A DNA stretch of 64,000 nucleotides, taken from Comamonas sp. lk. GTDB taxonomy: Bacteria; Pseudomonadota; Gammaproteobacteria; Burkholderiales; Burkholderiaceae_C. The translations under genes and the position numbers were made by a program. Where the stretch lies: contig NZ_UOOB01000002.1 of the NCBI RefSeq assembly GCF_900564145.1, forward strand, positions 1 through 64,000. The letters are read 5' to 3'. Each line of letters opens with the position of its first letter. The first letter of the stretch is position 1. The notes under the pieces were generated by a model. It made no database searches and was not told where the DNA came from. It worked only from the letters and a program-made list of their open reading frames with translations. Below are positions 24,785 through 34,803 of the stretch, piece after piece.

Positions 24785-26308
24785 ATGAACCACAGCTCCC
24801 TGCTTCGTCTGCACCCGAACGACAACGTACTGGTTGCCAAGACCGCCATTGCCCTGGGCGAGGTGATTGCCGAATTCGGCGTGCGCGCCAGGGCGCAGAT
24901 TCCCGCCGGCCACAAGATCGCAGCGCGGGCCATTGCGGCCGGCGAACCGGTGTTGAAGTACGACACCATGATCGGCGTGGCCGCGCGCGACCTGCAAGCC
25001 GGCGACTATGTGCACAGTCACAACCTCTCCCTGGTGGACAGCTACCGCGACCCGGCTTTTTGCCAGGATGTGCGCCCGGTGGACTTTGTGCCCCAGGCGC
25101 AGCGCGCGACCTTCATGGGCTTCGAGCGAGCCGGTGGCGGCGTCGGCACACGCAACTTCATCGGCATTCTGTCGTCGGTGAATTGCTCGGCCACCGTGAT
25201 CAAGCGCATCGCAGCGCACTTCACGCCCGAACGTCTGGCGGCCTTTCCCAACGTGGATGGCGTAGCCGCCTTTGCGCAGTCCAGCGGCTGCGGCATGTCC
25301 TCCCCCAGCGAGCATTTCGACCTGCTGCGCCGCACGCTGGCTGGCTATGCACGCCACCCCAACCTGGCCGGTGTGCTCATCGTGGGCCTGGGCTGTGAAC
25401 GCAACCAGGTCGATGCGCTGCTCGACTCTCAGGGTCTCGATTCCGGTCGCCTGCTGCGCACGCTGGTGATGCAGGAAGTCGGAGGCACGCGCCAGACCAT
25501 CGAGGCCGGCATCCGCGCCATCGAAGAGATGCTGCCCGAAGCCAATACCGCGCGGCGCACCAAAGTCAGCGCTGAGCACCTGAAAATCGGACTCGAATGC
25601 GGTGGCTCCGATGGTTTCTCCGGCATTACCGCCAACCCCGCGCTAGGCGCCGCGATGGATTTGCTGGTGCGCCACGGCGGCACGGCCATCCTGTCCGAAA
25701 CACCCGAGATCCATGGCGTGGAGTTCATGCTCACACGCCGTGCAGCCACTCCGGAAGTCGGGCAAAAACTGCTCGATCGTCTGGCCTGGTGGGAGCGTTA
25801 TGCAGCAGGCCAGAACGCCCAGTTCAACGGCGTGGTCGGCCACGGCAACCAGGCCGGCGGCCTGGCCAATATTTTCGAGAAATCGCTGGGTTCGGCCATG
25901 AAAGGCGGGACCACGCCGCTGCGCGCCGTGTACGAATATGCGGAGCCAATCAAGGAAGCCGGCTTCGTTTTCATGGACTCGCCCGGCTACGACCCCGTGG
26001 CAGCGACAGGCCAGATTGCCAGCGGAGCCCAGCTGATCTGCTTTACCACCGGGCGCGGCTCCATGTTCGGCAGCAAGCCCGCACCGACCATCAAGCTGGC
26101 CAGCAACACGCCGATGTTCCGCCGCCTGGAAGAAGACATGGACATCAACTGCGGCGTGGTGATTGACGGCGAGCTGTCCGTGCCCGAACTGGGCCAGCGC
26201 ATTTTCGAGCAGATTCTGTGGCACGCCTCTGGCGAACCAACCAAGAGCGAGCTGCTCGGCCTTGGCGACCACGAGTTCGTGCCCTGGCACCTGGGCATTG
26301 TGAGTTGA
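24785..26308 (+). CDS. UxaA/GarD-family dehydratase (altronate or galactarate dehydratase type)
   Basis: 507 residues. The N-terminal SAF domain (residues about 1-80) is followed by the large UxaA catalytic domain. Recognisable parts are GVGTRNFIGILSSVNCSATV, SSGCGMSS, LECGGSDGFSGITANPALG and GRGSMFGSKPAPTIKLASNT. Family members are metal-dependent dehydratases acting on altronate, galactarate or related sugar acids. The aldolase and 2-hydroxyacid enzymes downstream would fit a galactarate-like route: 5-keto-4-deoxyglucarate, then pyruvate and tartronate semialdehyde. The exact substrate is inference. Confidence 0.85.
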   Translation: MNHSSLLRLHPNDNVLVAKTAIALGEVIAEFGVRARAQIPAGHKIAARAIAAGEPVLKYDTMIGVAARDLQAGDYVHSHNLSLVDSYRDPAFCQDVRPVDFVPQAQRATFMGFERAGGGVGTRNFIGILSSVNCSATVIKRIAAHFTPERLAAFPNVDGVAAFAQSSGCGMSSPSEHFDLLRRTLAGYARHPNLAGVLIVGLGCERNQVDALLDSQGLDSGRLLRTLVMQEVGGTRQTIEAGIRAIEEMLPEANTARRTKVSAEHLKIGLECGGSDGFSGITANPALGAAMDLLVRHGGTAILSETPEIHGVEFMLTRRAATPEVGQKLLDRLAWWERYAAGQNAQFNGVVGHGNQAGGLANIFEKSLGSAMKGGTTPLRAVYEYAEPIKEAGFVFMDSPGYDPVAATGQIASGAQLICFTTGRGSMFGSKPAPTIKLASNTPMFRRLEEDMDINCGVVIDGELSVPELGQRIFEQILWHASGEPTKSELLGLGDHEFVPWHLGIVS

Positions 26309-26346
26309 TTGTTCGCCCACCCCACATTCTCAAATTTCCCCACGCC

Positions 26347-27822
26347 ATGCCTTTGACTCTTTCGCGCTCCGACCTGCAACGCAGTACCCATTTCATCGCC
26401 GGCCAATGGCAGCGTCCTGAAGTCGGGCCCAGTTTCGATGTCACCGATCCGGCCACCGGCGCCGTGATCGCATCCATTCCCGACGCCGATGCCGCCGTGG
26501 CACGTGCTGCCGTCGATGCCGCCCATGCCGCCTTTCCTGCATGGCGCAAGACACCAGCCAAGCAGCGCGCGCAGATTCTCAAGCGCTGGAACGATCTGGT
26601 GCTCGCGCATCAGGAAGACCTGGGCCGACTGATCTCGCGCGAACAGGGCAAGCCCCTGGCCGAAGGACGCGGTGAAGTCAGCTATGCGGCCAGCTATATC
26701 GAGTGGTTTGCCGAGGAAGCCACACGCGCCAACGGCGAAGTGATTCCGGCGCCGGTTCCGGGGCGGCGCATGTTCGCGCTCAAAGAACCGGTAGGCGTGG
26801 TCGCCGCCATCACACCCTGGAATTTTCCCGCCGCCATGATTGCGCGCAAGATCGCGCCGGCACTCGCTGCGGGCTGCACCGTGGTCTGCAAACCCGCCGA
26901 GGACACGCCTTTGACTTCGCTGGCACTGGTCGCTCTGGCGCAAGAGGCCGGCGTGCCACCCGGAGTCTTGAACATCGTGACGGCATCGCGCGAGCACACG
27001 CCGCAAGTAGTTGACGTCTGGCTTGACGACGCACGCGTGCGAAAAATCACCTTCACCGGCTCGACGCCGGTAGGCAAGCATCTGGCACGCCGCTCGGCCG
27101 ACACGCTCAAGAAGCTCTCTCTAGAGCTTGGGGGCAATGCGCCCTTCATCGTGTTCGAAGATGCCGACCTTGAAGCGGCCGTCGAAGGCCTGATGGCGGC
27201 CAAGTTCCGCAACGGCGGCCAGACCTGCGTCTGCCCGAACCGCGTGTTTGTGCACGAGGCCGTACACGACCGCTTCGCCGCATTGCTGGTGGCCCGCGTG
27301 GCCGCGCTGCAGGTCGGCCCGGCCAGCGATGCGGGCTCACAGATCGGCCCCATGATCAATGCGCGCGCCGTCGAGAAGATCGAACGCCATGTGCAGGATG
27401 CCGTGGCGCGCGGCGCAGTCGTGCTCACCGGCGGCACGCGCCTGCCTGCGCTCGGCACCAACTACTTCGCCCCCACCGTGCTGGCGGGTGCAGACGCCAG
27501 CATGGCCTGCGCCAGCGAAGAGACCTTCGGCCCGATTGCACCACTGACACGTTTTTCCGACGAAGCCGAAGTCATCGCCCAGGCCAATGACACCCCGTTC
27601 GGACTCGCCGCCTATTTCTATTCCAACGACACACGCCGCATCTGGCGCCTGGCCGATGCACTGGAAACCGGCATTGTCGGCATCAACGAAGGCGCGCTTG
27701 CCGCCGAGGCCGCACCCTTTGGTGGCGTGAAGGATTCTGGCTACGGCCGTGAGGGCTCCACCCACGGCCTGGACGACTATCTGCACACCAAATACGTCTG
27801 CCAGGGCGGGCTGGACGCCTGA
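26347..27822 (+). CDS. NAD(P)-dependent aldehyde dehydrogenase (succinate-/ketoglutarate-semialdehyde dehydrogenase type)
   Basis: 491 residues from the ATG at 26347; the longer frame overlaps the previous gene. It belongs to the ALDH superfamily. The catalytic Cys is in GGQTCVCPNRVFV, the general-base Glu in SLELGGNAPFIVF, and the cofactor-binding segment is FTGSTPVGKHLA. The N-terminal HFIAGQW and the C-terminal FGGVKDSGYGREGSTHGLDD match succinate semialdehyde and 2-ketoglutarate semialdehyde dehydrogenases. In this operon it may finish a route that makes 2-ketoglutarate semialdehyde from a keto-deoxy sugar acid, or oxidise tartronate semialdehyde. Confidence 0.88.
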   Translation: MPLTLSRSDLQRSTHFIAGQWQRPEVGPSFDVTDPATGAVIASIPDADAAVARAAVDAAHAAFPAWRKTPAKQRAQILKRWNDLVLAHQEDLGRLISREQGKPLAEGRGEVSYAASYIEWFAEEATRANGEVIPAPVPGRRMFALKEPVGVVAAITPWNFPAAMIARKIAPALAAGCTVVCKPAEDTPLTSLALVALAQEAGVPPGVLNIVTASREHTPQVVDVWLDDARVRKITFTGSTPVGKHLARRSADTLKKLSLELGGNAPFIVFEDADLEAAVEGLMAAKFRNGGQTCVCPNRVFVHEAVHDRFAALLVARVAALQVGPASDAGSQIGPMINARAVEKIERHVQDAVARGAVVLTGGTRLPALGTNYFAPTVLAGADASMACASEETFGPIAPLTRFSDEAEVIAQANDTPFGLAAYFYSNDTRRIWRLADALETGIVGINEGALAAEAAPFGGVKDSGYGREGSTHGLDDYLHTKYVCQGGLDA

Positions 27823-27980
27823 AGCCTGCGGCCCGACCGCCCGCATCTGAACGCAACGAGAGAGCCAAGACCACAGCAAAGCACTGAGATCAACGCAGGG
27901 CCCGCAGCATGGAGCGGGTCCCTGCGCACCCGGGGTACTGCCCCATGCCGTAAGAGCAATCACAACAGGAGACAAGCACC

Positions 27981-28982
27981 ATGAATTCTTCCACCTCTTC
28001 CCGCTTCAGCCGCCGTGGCCTGCTACTGTGCGCCGCAGCCCTGGCTTGCCCGCTGGCTGCGCCGCTGGCCCATGCCCAAAACGCCTACCCCGCCAAGCCG
28101 GTCACCCTACTCGTTCCCTACCCCGCCGGAGGCGCCAACGATGCGGTAGCGCGCCTCATCGGCCTGAAGATGGGCGAGGACCTCAAACAACCCGTGGTCA
28201 TAGACAATCGGCCCGGCGCGGGCACGACCATCGGCACCGCGACAGCCGCCAAGGCGCAGGCCGACGGCTATACCCTGGTGCTGGGCTCGCTGGCCAGCCA
28301 TGCCGTCAGCCCCCACCTGTACGCCCGCCCCGGCTACGACGCGGTGGCCGACTTCGCGCCCATAGGCATGATCGGCGTGGTGCCCATGATCCTGGTCGTG
28401 GCCCAGGACTCGCCCTACACCAACCTCAAGTCCCTGGTGGAAGCGGCACGCAAGCAGCCGGGCCAGCTCAACTACGGTTCCTCCGGCAACGGATCGCCCC
28501 TGCACCTGGCCGCCGAGCTGTTCAAGCAGCGCGCCCAGCTGCAGATCAACCATGTGCCCTACAAAGGCGGCAACGCCCACACCATGGACCTGATGGGCGG
28601 GCGCCTGGACATGATCCTGGACACTTTGACCAGCGCCTCGCCGCTGCTCAAGAGCGGCAAGGTGCGCGCCCTGGCCGTAGCCTCGGCATCGCGACTGCCC
28701 GAACTCCAGAATGTGCCCACCTTCGCCGAGGCCGGCTACCCGGGCTTCGAGGTCAACGCCTGGTATGCGCTGTACGCCCCGGCCAAGACCAGCAAGGAAG
28801 TGCTGACGCGCCTGAACACCTCGCTCACCCAGGTGCTCAAGCTGCCCGAGGTGCAAGAAAAGTTCGCCTTGCTCGGCGTGCGCACCCGGCCCGGCTCGCC
28901 CCAGGAGCTGGCCAGCTTCACCACCGACGAATGGAGCCGCTACGGCAAGGTGATCCAATCGGCAGGCATTCGCATCGACTGA
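27981..28982 (+). CDS. Bug-type periplasmic solute-binding protein, second in cluster
   Basis: 333 residues. An Arg-Arg-containing signal peptide (SRRGLLLCAAALACPLAAPL, cleavage near AHAQ) is followed by YPAKPVTLLVPYPAGG, DNRPGAGTTIGTAT and VPYKGGNAHTMDLMGGRLD. AGGAGACAAG gives a strong ribosome site. It differs clearly from the Bug at 23743, so the cluster has receptors for two ligands or two regulatory inputs. No TctAB membrane genes are present. Confidence 0.9.
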   Translation: MNSSTSSRFSRRGLLLCAAALACPLAAPLAHAQNAYPAKPVTLLVPYPAGGANDAVARLIGLKMGEDLKQPVVIDNRPGAGTTIGTATAAKAQADGYTLVLGSLASHAVSPHLYARPGYDAVADFAPIGMIGVVPMILVVAQDSPYTNLKSLVEAARKQPGQLNYGSSGNGSPLHLAAELFKQRAQLQINHVPYKGGNAHTMDLMGGRLDMILDTLTSASPLLKSGKVRALAVASASRLPELQNVPTFAEAGYPGFEVNAWYALYAPAKTSKEVLTRLNTSLTQVLKLPEVQEKFALLGVRTRPGSPQELASFTTDEWSRYGKVIQSAGIRID

Positions 28983-28993
28983 GCTTCGCACCC

Positions 28994-29950
28994 ATGTCCC
29001 CACACTTCCACGTTCTAGTCACCGCGTCGCACTGGGCCGAGCCTGCGCAGCGCATCATCCAGCAGGCCGGCGGCCAACTGCATTTTCTGCCCGGCAGCCT
29101 CAGCGAAGACGCACTGGCCGCGCGCCTGGCCGAGACCGGCGCGCAGGCCATCGTGCTGCGCGGCTCTGCCCCCATCACCGACCGTGTGCTGACAGCGTCG
29201 CCGGCGCTGCGCATCGTGGCCAAGAACGGCGCCGGCGTGGACAGCGTGGACCTGGAAGCGGCGCGCGCACACGGCATTGCCGTGGCCGTGGCACCCGGTG
29301 CCAATGCCGGCGCAGTGGCCGAGCATGCCCTGGCCCTGATGCTGGCGCTCACGCGCCAGCTGCCGCAGCTGGACCGCATGGTGCGCGCCGGCGAATGGGC
29401 CGGCAGCACCTGGCAGGGCCGCGACTTCCGCGGCGCCACGGTGGGCATCGTCGGCTACGGCAGCATAGGCCGCGCGACTGCGCAACTGGCCAGCGCCCTG
29501 GGCGCCAGAGTGCTGGTGCTGCGGCCTCAGGGCCAGGCCGACGGCTTTGCCACCGAGGCCGAGCTGCACCGCCTGCTGCCCCAACTCGACATCCTGAGCC
29601 TGCACTGCCCGCTGACCGAGCGCAGCCGGGGCCTGATCGGCGCACGCGAGCTGGCCCTGCTGCCACGCGGCAGCCTTCTCATCAACACCGCGCGCGGCCC
29701 CGTCGTGGATGAGGCCGCACTCATCGACGCGTTACGCAGCGGCCAACTCGGCGGCGCCGGCCTGGACACCTTCGATACCGAGCCCCTGCCCGCCACCCAC
29801 CCACTGGCAACACTGGCCCAGGTGCTTCTAACTCCCCATGTGGCCGGCGTGACGCGCGATGCAGGCCTGCAGGTCGCCACCATGACTGCGCAGAACATCG
29901 TGGACCATCTGACCCACACCGCACTGCCCGCCCTCCACCGGGTCGCCTGA
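28994..29950 (+). CDS. D-isomer-specific 2-hydroxyacid dehydrogenase
   Basis: 318 residues from the ATG at 28994; the longer open frame overlaps the Bug gene and is not translated. The NAD-binding motif is [16 protein letters not shown]. The catalytic Arg is in [14 protein letters not shown] and the catalytic His is near the C-terminus in [10 protein letters not shown]. It belongs with glyoxylate/hydroxypyruvate reductases and phosphoglycerate dehydrogenase-like proteins. It could reduce a 2-keto acid or oxidise a D-2-hydroxy acid made in the pathway. It lies 11 bases after the Bug gene. Confidence 0.88.
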   Translation: MSPHFHVLVTASHWAEPAQRIIQQAGGQLHFLPGSLSEDALAARLAETGAQAIVLRGSAPITDRVLTASPALRIVAKNGAGVDSVDLEAARAHGIAVAVAPGANAGAVAEHALALMLALTRQLPQLDRMVRAGEWAGSTWQGRDFRGATVGIVGYGSIGRATAQLASALGARVLVLRPQGQADGFATEAELHRLLPQLDILSLHCPLTERSRGLIGARELALLPRGSLLINTARGPVVDEAALIDALRSGQLGGAGLDTFDTEPLPATHPLATLAQVLLTPHVAGVTRDAGLQVATMTAQNIVDHLTHTALPALHRVA

Positions 29951-29991
29951 GGCGCTTTTGCGCCCGACCTTCACCTCCACCAAGCTATCAC

Positions 29992-30801
29992 ATGCCCGCA
30001 AACAACCCCTTCAAGGCCGCACTGGCCGTTCAGCAGCCTCAGGTCGGCCTCTGGCTTTCCATGGCAGATCCCTACATGGCCGAAGTCAGCGCCAGCACGG
30101 GTTTCGACTGGTTGCTGATTGACGGCGAACACGCACCCAATGACTTTCGCTCCACCCTGGCCGCACTGCAGGCCGTGGCGGCTCACAAGACACAGCCTGT
30201 GGTACGCGTGCTCCACGGCGACACGGCACTGATCAAGCAGTTGCTGGACATAGGCGCCAAGACCTTGCTGGTGCCCATGGTCGATACCGCAGAGCAGGCC
30301 CAGCGCCTGGTGTCGGCCACACGCTATCCGCCGCTGGGCATTCGCGGCGTGGGCAGCGCGGTTGGTCGCGCCTCGCAATGGAGCGCACGCAGCGACTATC
30401 TCGATGTCGCCGACGAGGAAGTCTGCCTGCTGGTACAGGTAGAGACGGTAGCGGCGCTGGCCAATCTGGAAGCGATCTGCGCGGTGGACGGCGTGGACGG
30501 CGTCTTCATTGGCCCGGCCGACCTAGCCGCGTCCATGGGCTATCGCGGACGCCCCGGTCACCCCGAGGTGCAGGCCGCCATCGAAGCGGCGATGCGCACC
30601 ATCAAGGCCTCAGGCAAGGCGGCCGGCACGCTCACCTCGGACCCCACGCTGGCCAGACGCTACCTTGAACTCGGCTGCACCTTTGTCGCGGTCGGCGTCG
30701 ACTTGCTGCTCTACGCCAATGCCGCCCGCCGACTGGCTGCCGATTTTCTGGGCAAGCCGGCCGCCCCGGCCATTTCCGCCGAAGCGCGCGGAGCCTACTG
30801 A
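29992..30801 (+). CDS. HpcH/HpaI-family aldolase
   Basis: 269 residues of the class II pyruvate aldolase family (HpaI, 2-dehydro-3-deoxyglucarate aldolase GarL). Visible signatures are [13 protein letters not shown] (metal site and catalytic His region), [25 protein letters not shown] and the metal ligands in [10 protein letters not shown] and [14 protein letters not shown]. It would cleave a 2-keto-4-hydroxy acid into pyruvate plus an aldehyde. In this cluster the natural substrate is the keto-deoxy acid produced by the UxaA-type enzyme. It ends two bases before the next start. Confidence 0.9.
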   Translation: MPANNPFKAALAVQQPQVGLWLSMADPYMAEVSASTGFDWLLIDGEHAPNDFRSTLAALQAVAAHKTQPVVRVLHGDTALIKQLLDIGAKTLLVPMVDTAEQAQRLVSATRYPPLGIRGVGSAVGRASQWSARSDYLDVADEEVCLLVQVETVAALANLEAICAVDGVDGVFIGPADLAASMGYRGRPGHPEVQAAIEAAMRTIKASGKAAGTLTSDPTLARRYLELGCTFVAVGVDLLLYANAARRLAADFLGKPAAPAISAEARGAY

Positions 30802-30803
30802 AA

Positions 30804-32258
30804 ATGACTGAAATTTCCAAGATCTCCCCCACACAACTCCTCGAAAGTCTGCGCGCCATCGTCGGTGACAAGGCCTGCCTCGATGCCTCGGCCGACATGC
30901 AGCCCTTCACCACCGACTACCGCAAGCTCTACCACGGCAAGGCCCTGGCGGTGGTGCTGCCGGCTACCACCGAGCAGGTCAGCGAAGTGCTGGCGCTGTG
31001 CTCCCGCAACCACATCCCTGTGGTGCCGCAAGGTGGCAACACCTCGCTCATGGGCGGTGCCGTGCCAGACGCCGCCGGTGATGCCGTGGTGCTCAATCTG
31101 CGCCGCATGAATCAGGTGCAGGAGATCGATAGCGTCAACGACACCATGACGCTGCAGGCCGGCGTCACGCTGCAGGCCGCGCGCGCTGCAGCCGAAACCG
31201 CCGGCCGCCTGTTTCCGCTGCGCATAGGCTCCGAAGGTTCATGCCAGATCGGCGGCAATCTCTCGACCAATGCCGGCGGTACGGCCGTGCTGCGCTACGG
31301 CAATATGCGCGACCTGACCCTGGGCATCGAGGCCGTGCTGCCCGATGGACGCATCTACTCCTCGCTGCGCGGCCTGCGCAAGGACAACACCGGCTACGAC
31401 CTCAAGCAACTGTTCATTGGCTCCGAAGGCACGCTGGGCATCATCACTGCCGCCGTGCTCAAGCTGATGCCGCTGCCCAGCGCCACGGCGGTGGCATGGG
31501 TCGCCGTGAAAGACCCGCATGCGGCCGTCCAGTTGCTGACCGAAGCCAAGCGCATTGCCGGCCAGGCGGTCACGGCTTTTGAGCTGATTTCAGGCCCGGC
31601 GCTGAGCCTGGTGCTGGAGTCCATGCCGCAGTGGAGCTCTCCCCTGCCCGAAGCGCACGACTGGATGGTGCTGATCGAGCTGAGCTCGGGTGGCGATGCC
31701 CAGACTCTGGATGCCACGTTGATGCGCATCCTCGAGGAAGGCATGGCTGGAGGCCTGATCAACGACGCAGCCATCGCTGCCAGCATCGCCGACGCCCAGG
31801 CTTTCTGGCGGCTGCGCGAGGAGATTTCGGACGCCCAGACGCGCGAGGGCGGCAGCATCAAATGCGATATCTCCATTCCTTTGTCCAAGGTGGCGGACTT
31901 CATCGCGCAAGCATCGACCCAGGTGCTGGAGATGGCACCCGACGCACGCATGGTGATCTACGGGCATATGGGCGATGGCAATGTGCACTTCAACCCCTTG
32001 CGCCCCAAGCATGCTTCGGCTGCGCAGTTCCTGTCCGAACACTATGTATCCGTCTCGCGGATGGTGGACGGACTGGCGCACCAGCAAAATGGCTCCATCT
32101 CGGCCGAGCATGGCATAGGTGTGGCCAAGCGCGACGACCTGCTGCTGTGCAAGACACCCGTGGAGCTGGAGTTGATGTGGCAGATCAAGCAGGCACTGGA
32201 TCCGAAAAACTTGCTCAATCCCGCCAAGGTGCTGCCGGCACCAAGCGCTGCGTCGTAA
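30804..32258 (+). CDS. FAD-linked 2-hydroxyacid dehydrogenase (GlcD / D-2-hydroxyglutarate dehydrogenase type)
   Basis: 484 residues. The N-terminal PCMH-type FAD domain shows VPQGGNTSLMGGAVPD and IGGNLSTNAGGTAVLRYGN. The C-terminal oxidase domain has YGHMGDGNVHFNPL and GSISAEHGIGVAKRDDL, where the histidines bind substrate or metal. It oxidises a D-2-hydroxy acid (D-lactate, glycolate, D-2-hydroxyglutarate) with electrons passed to the respiratory chain. It is the last gene of the cluster, two bases after the aldolase. It could recycle the glycerate- or lactate-like product. Confidence 0.88.
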   Translation: MTEISKISPTQLLESLRAIVGDKACLDASADMQPFTTDYRKLYHGKALAVVLPATTEQVSEVLALCSRNHIPVVPQGGNTSLMGGAVPDAAGDAVVLNLRRMNQVQEIDSVNDTMTLQAGVTLQAARAAAETAGRLFPLRIGSEGSCQIGGNLSTNAGGTAVLRYGNMRDLTLGIEAVLPDGRIYSSLRGLRKDNTGYDLKQLFIGSEGTLGIITAAVLKLMPLPSATAVAWVAVKDPHAAVQLLTEAKRIAGQAVTAFELISGPALSLVLESMPQWSSPLPEAHDWMVLIELSSGGDAQTLDATLMRILEEGMAGGLINDAAIAASIADAQAFWRLREEISDAQTREGGSIKCDISIPLSKVADFIAQASTQVLEMAPDARMVIYGHMGDGNVHFNPLRPKHASAAQFLSEHYVSVSRMVDGLAHQQNGSISAEHGIGVAKRDDLLLCKTPVELELMWQIKQALDPKNLLNPAKVLPAPSAAS

Positions 32259-32334
32259 CGCTGCGGGCCTCGGCCGCTGGGGCCAGGGCCAAAAGCGGAG
32301 CCGGCAGCTGTCCGCCGACTCCGCTGCTGGAGTG

Positions 32335-34539
32335 CTATCGCCCCTGCGGACCCGCAGCCTGAGCTGGCGCGGCAGACTTCTGCACCTTGGCTGGTGCATG
32401 CTGCCAGTCTGGCGAAAGCATGCCGTCCAGCCAATGCATGCGCCAGGCCAGCAAAGCCGCGATCACGACCAGTCCTAGCACGCACAAAGCGTTGCGCAGG
32501 CCGTGTGTGTCCGCATAGGGATCTGCATAGCTGCGCTTGGCATTGCCCGGCACCTTGGCCGTTTGCGACAGGCTGCGGCCCAGACCCAGATTGATGTTCA
32601 TGCGACCGTTGATGGCCCAGCCGCTGGCATCCAGAATCGGCCCCAGGCTGCGCTGGCGCAGCTTGAGCCAGGCGATCAGCATGCTGGGCCCGGAAATGGC
32701 CAGAATCATGCCCAGGATGGCAACGGGAATCCAAGGGCCTAACTCGATGAATTTGCCAAAAATCCCGACGATCACGGCGCTCAAAGAACCCAAGGCCACG
32801 CCAATGGCGGCCACCGTGCCGACATCGGTTTTGCGAGCCGCAGCAGCGGGGGCCGGAGCCAGATCCTTGGGCGCCGTCACCAGCTTGGCGGCGTTGTTGC
32901 TGAGGCCAGCGTTGACGACGTCGTTCTTGGCGGCAGCGTGCTTGGCCACCTGCTCTTCGATCATGCGCACAAACTTTTTGTAGGGCGAGAAAAAGGCCTG
33001 GCCAATGCTGGTGGGGTTGTCAATGAGCTTGATAATGGTGGCATCCCAGTCATTGCCCGCACGGTCGTAGAACACGCCGTTGCGCCCCACAAACAGAAAG
33101 TCCACATCGCCGGCCGTAAAGGCGGCAACTATGGTTTTCTTCACCCCTGCACGCTTGCATTCGCAGTAAGCCAGATAGGTCTTGGCCATGGCAGCCAGCA
33201 CCGAATGGGAAGCGGCATCGGCCACTTCCACCGTCAAATCGCAGCTGCGGCCATCCAGGAACAAGGTGCCGGCCTGAAACGCCGCCCCCTCACGGCGGTA
33301 AAAGCTGGAGAAGGAGACAAAGTTGTTGAGCAGCGGCAGCAGATCACGCTGCAGGCGAATCAGCTTCTCCAGCGCCACGGCCTGCAGGCTGTGCTCTTTC
33401 TCGGCGTCATCGTGGTCAAGCAGCTCCGTCACGGCCGCTTGCAGCCCGCCATGGAGCAGCGCATGGATTTCGGCCTCCGCCAAGGTGCCCAGCGGCGTGG
33501 CCGGGCAAGATGCCAGCCATTGCTGGCAATGGGCCAGCGTGGCCTTGAGTTCTTCCCACTGCGCCTCGGTCAACGCGCTCAGCGCTTGGCCAAACACCGG
33601 GGCCACGGCCTGCTCGCGCAAGGTCTGCAAGGCAGTCGCCCAGGCAGGGTTCACGCCATGCACCAGCGGCAGGCTGCGCTCACCGCTCACGGCGGCCAGC
33701 GGCAACGCTGCCAACCCCGCAGAGGTGTTGCTCAGCACCTGGGCACCCAGGGCTGCATAGCCTTCTGACGTGGGGTTCAGCGCTGCCAGGGCATTGGCGT
33801 CGAACTCCACCAGGCGGGTGCGGGCAAAAAAATCGTCCACCTTGGCCTGTACGGCGTTCACGGCCTCGGCCGCCGCCAGCGCCAGCGCGCGGGGCTGCAA
33901 CTGGCAACCCAGTTCGGCAGCCAGCGCAAACCAGGCTTGCAAGGCCTGGACATCGGCAAAAAAAGCCTCGACCTTGCTGCGGTCAATACCGGGCACGCCG
34001 TCGCAACCCTCCACGGCACCATAGCTGTCCTGAATCCGGGCAATCAATGCCGCCAGCGCTTCGTCACCGTCTGCCGTGGCGGCCGAGATCACGCCATCGC
34101 CATTGAAACGCAGCGCCTGCAACGAAGCCAGGCGCTGCTGCACCTGGGCCAGCGTCAGCGACGTGGCCTCGGGGCAGCCCGCCAGCGCCAGCACGCGCCT
34201 GGCCTCGGCCAGCAGCAAGACGCCTGCTTCGGTCTGATCGTTGATGCTGGACAGTTGCAGCACATCGCCCCCATCGGCCAGCACCTGCGGATCGCGCACG
34301 CGAGCCACGGCCCATTCGCAGGCAGCCACCAGTTCGGGCGGGCGGATACGACCATCCTTGCTCTCGTCAATCAAGTCCAGCGTGGCGCTGTCGAACTCAA
34401 TGCCCCGGGTAGGGCAAGCCAGCGCCACCCACAACTTCTGATCCAGCTCACCAAGATGGGCAATGTCCTGCCCGTTGCGGATGACGACCTGATCCACCTC
34501 ACCGGCGCGGAAAAACTGCCACGCGTACTGCTGCTGCAT
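32335..34539 (-). CDS. Large uncharacterised membrane protein with an EF-hand-like motif
   Basis: About 734 residues from the ATG at 34539; the frame is open 18 codons further up. I recognise no defined family. Near residue 70 an EF-hand-like loop, DESKDGRIRPPE, has the D-x-S-x-D-G-x-I-x3-E pattern; a weaker FNGDGVIS lies near 145. The long middle part is alpha-helical and soluble. The C-terminal 200 residues hold about three membrane segments (VAAIGVALGSLSAVIVGIFG, WIPVAILGMILAISGPSMLI, ALCVLGLVVIAALLAW) and an Ala/Pro tail. It is a single-gene unit, divergent from the GntR gene. Confidence 0.75.
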   Translation of the reverse strand: MQQQYAWQFFRAGEVDQVVIRNGQDIAHLGELDQKLWVALACPTRGIEFDSATLDLIDESKDGRIRPPELVAACEWAVARVRDPQVLADGGDVLQLSSINDQTEAGVLLLAEARRVLALAGCPEATSLTLAQVQQRLASLQALRFNGDGVISAATADGDEALAALIARIQDSYGAVEGCDGVPGIDRSKVEAFFADVQALQAWFALAAELGCQLQPRALALAAAEAVNAVQAKVDDFFARTRLVEFDANALAALNPTSEGYAALGAQVLSNTSAGLAALPLAAVSGERSLPLVHGVNPAWATALQTLREQAVAPVFGQALSALTEAQWEELKATLAHCQQWLASCPATPLGTLAEAEIHALLHGGLQAAVTELLDHDDAEKEHSLQAVALEKLIRLQRDLLPLLNNFVSFSSFYRREGAAFQAGTLFLDGRSCDLTVEVADAASHSVLAAMAKTYLAYCECKRAGVKKTIVAAFTAGDVDFLFVGRNGVFYDRAGNDWDATIIKLIDNPTSIGQAFFSPYKKFVRMIEEQVAKHAAAKNDVVNAGLSNNAAKLVTAPKDLAPAPAAAARKTDVGTVAAIGVALGSLSAVIVGIFGKFIELGPWIPVAILGMILAISGPSMLIAWLKLRQRSLGPILDASGWAINGRMNINLGLGRSLSQTAKVPGNAKRSYADPYADTHGLRNALCVLGLVVIAALLAWRMHWLDGMLSPDWQHAPAKVQKSAAPAQAAGPQGR

Positions 34540-34745
34540 GAAAACCCCAACTCCTCGGGCGCGTATCGCCACTGAAAAAACATGTTGCTGCACGTGCAGA
34601 TTACATACTTAGCTATCAAAAACGTAGAGTTTAGAATTCTTTGCGACCCTGAAAATGGTGACATTTGTCAATTGATGCAGCCAGACTGGCCTTTAATCTT
34701 TGCCACGAAGTCCCCTGTGTGCAGGAAGGCCTTGTAGTCATGCGA

Positions 34746-34775
34746 AAATAAAGTATCTTTTTAAGTACTTTATTT
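34746..34775. promoter_or_regulatory. Perfect inverted repeat, GntR operator candidate
   Basis: AAATAAAGTA (34746-34755) and TACTTTATTT (34766-34775) are perfect inverted repeats with a ten-base spacer. The site ends 28 bases before the GntR start at 34804 and probably serves autoregulation. Confidence 0.55.
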
Positions 34776-34803
34776 ATTCATCCACTTCATCCTCGCTCTG
34801 CCT

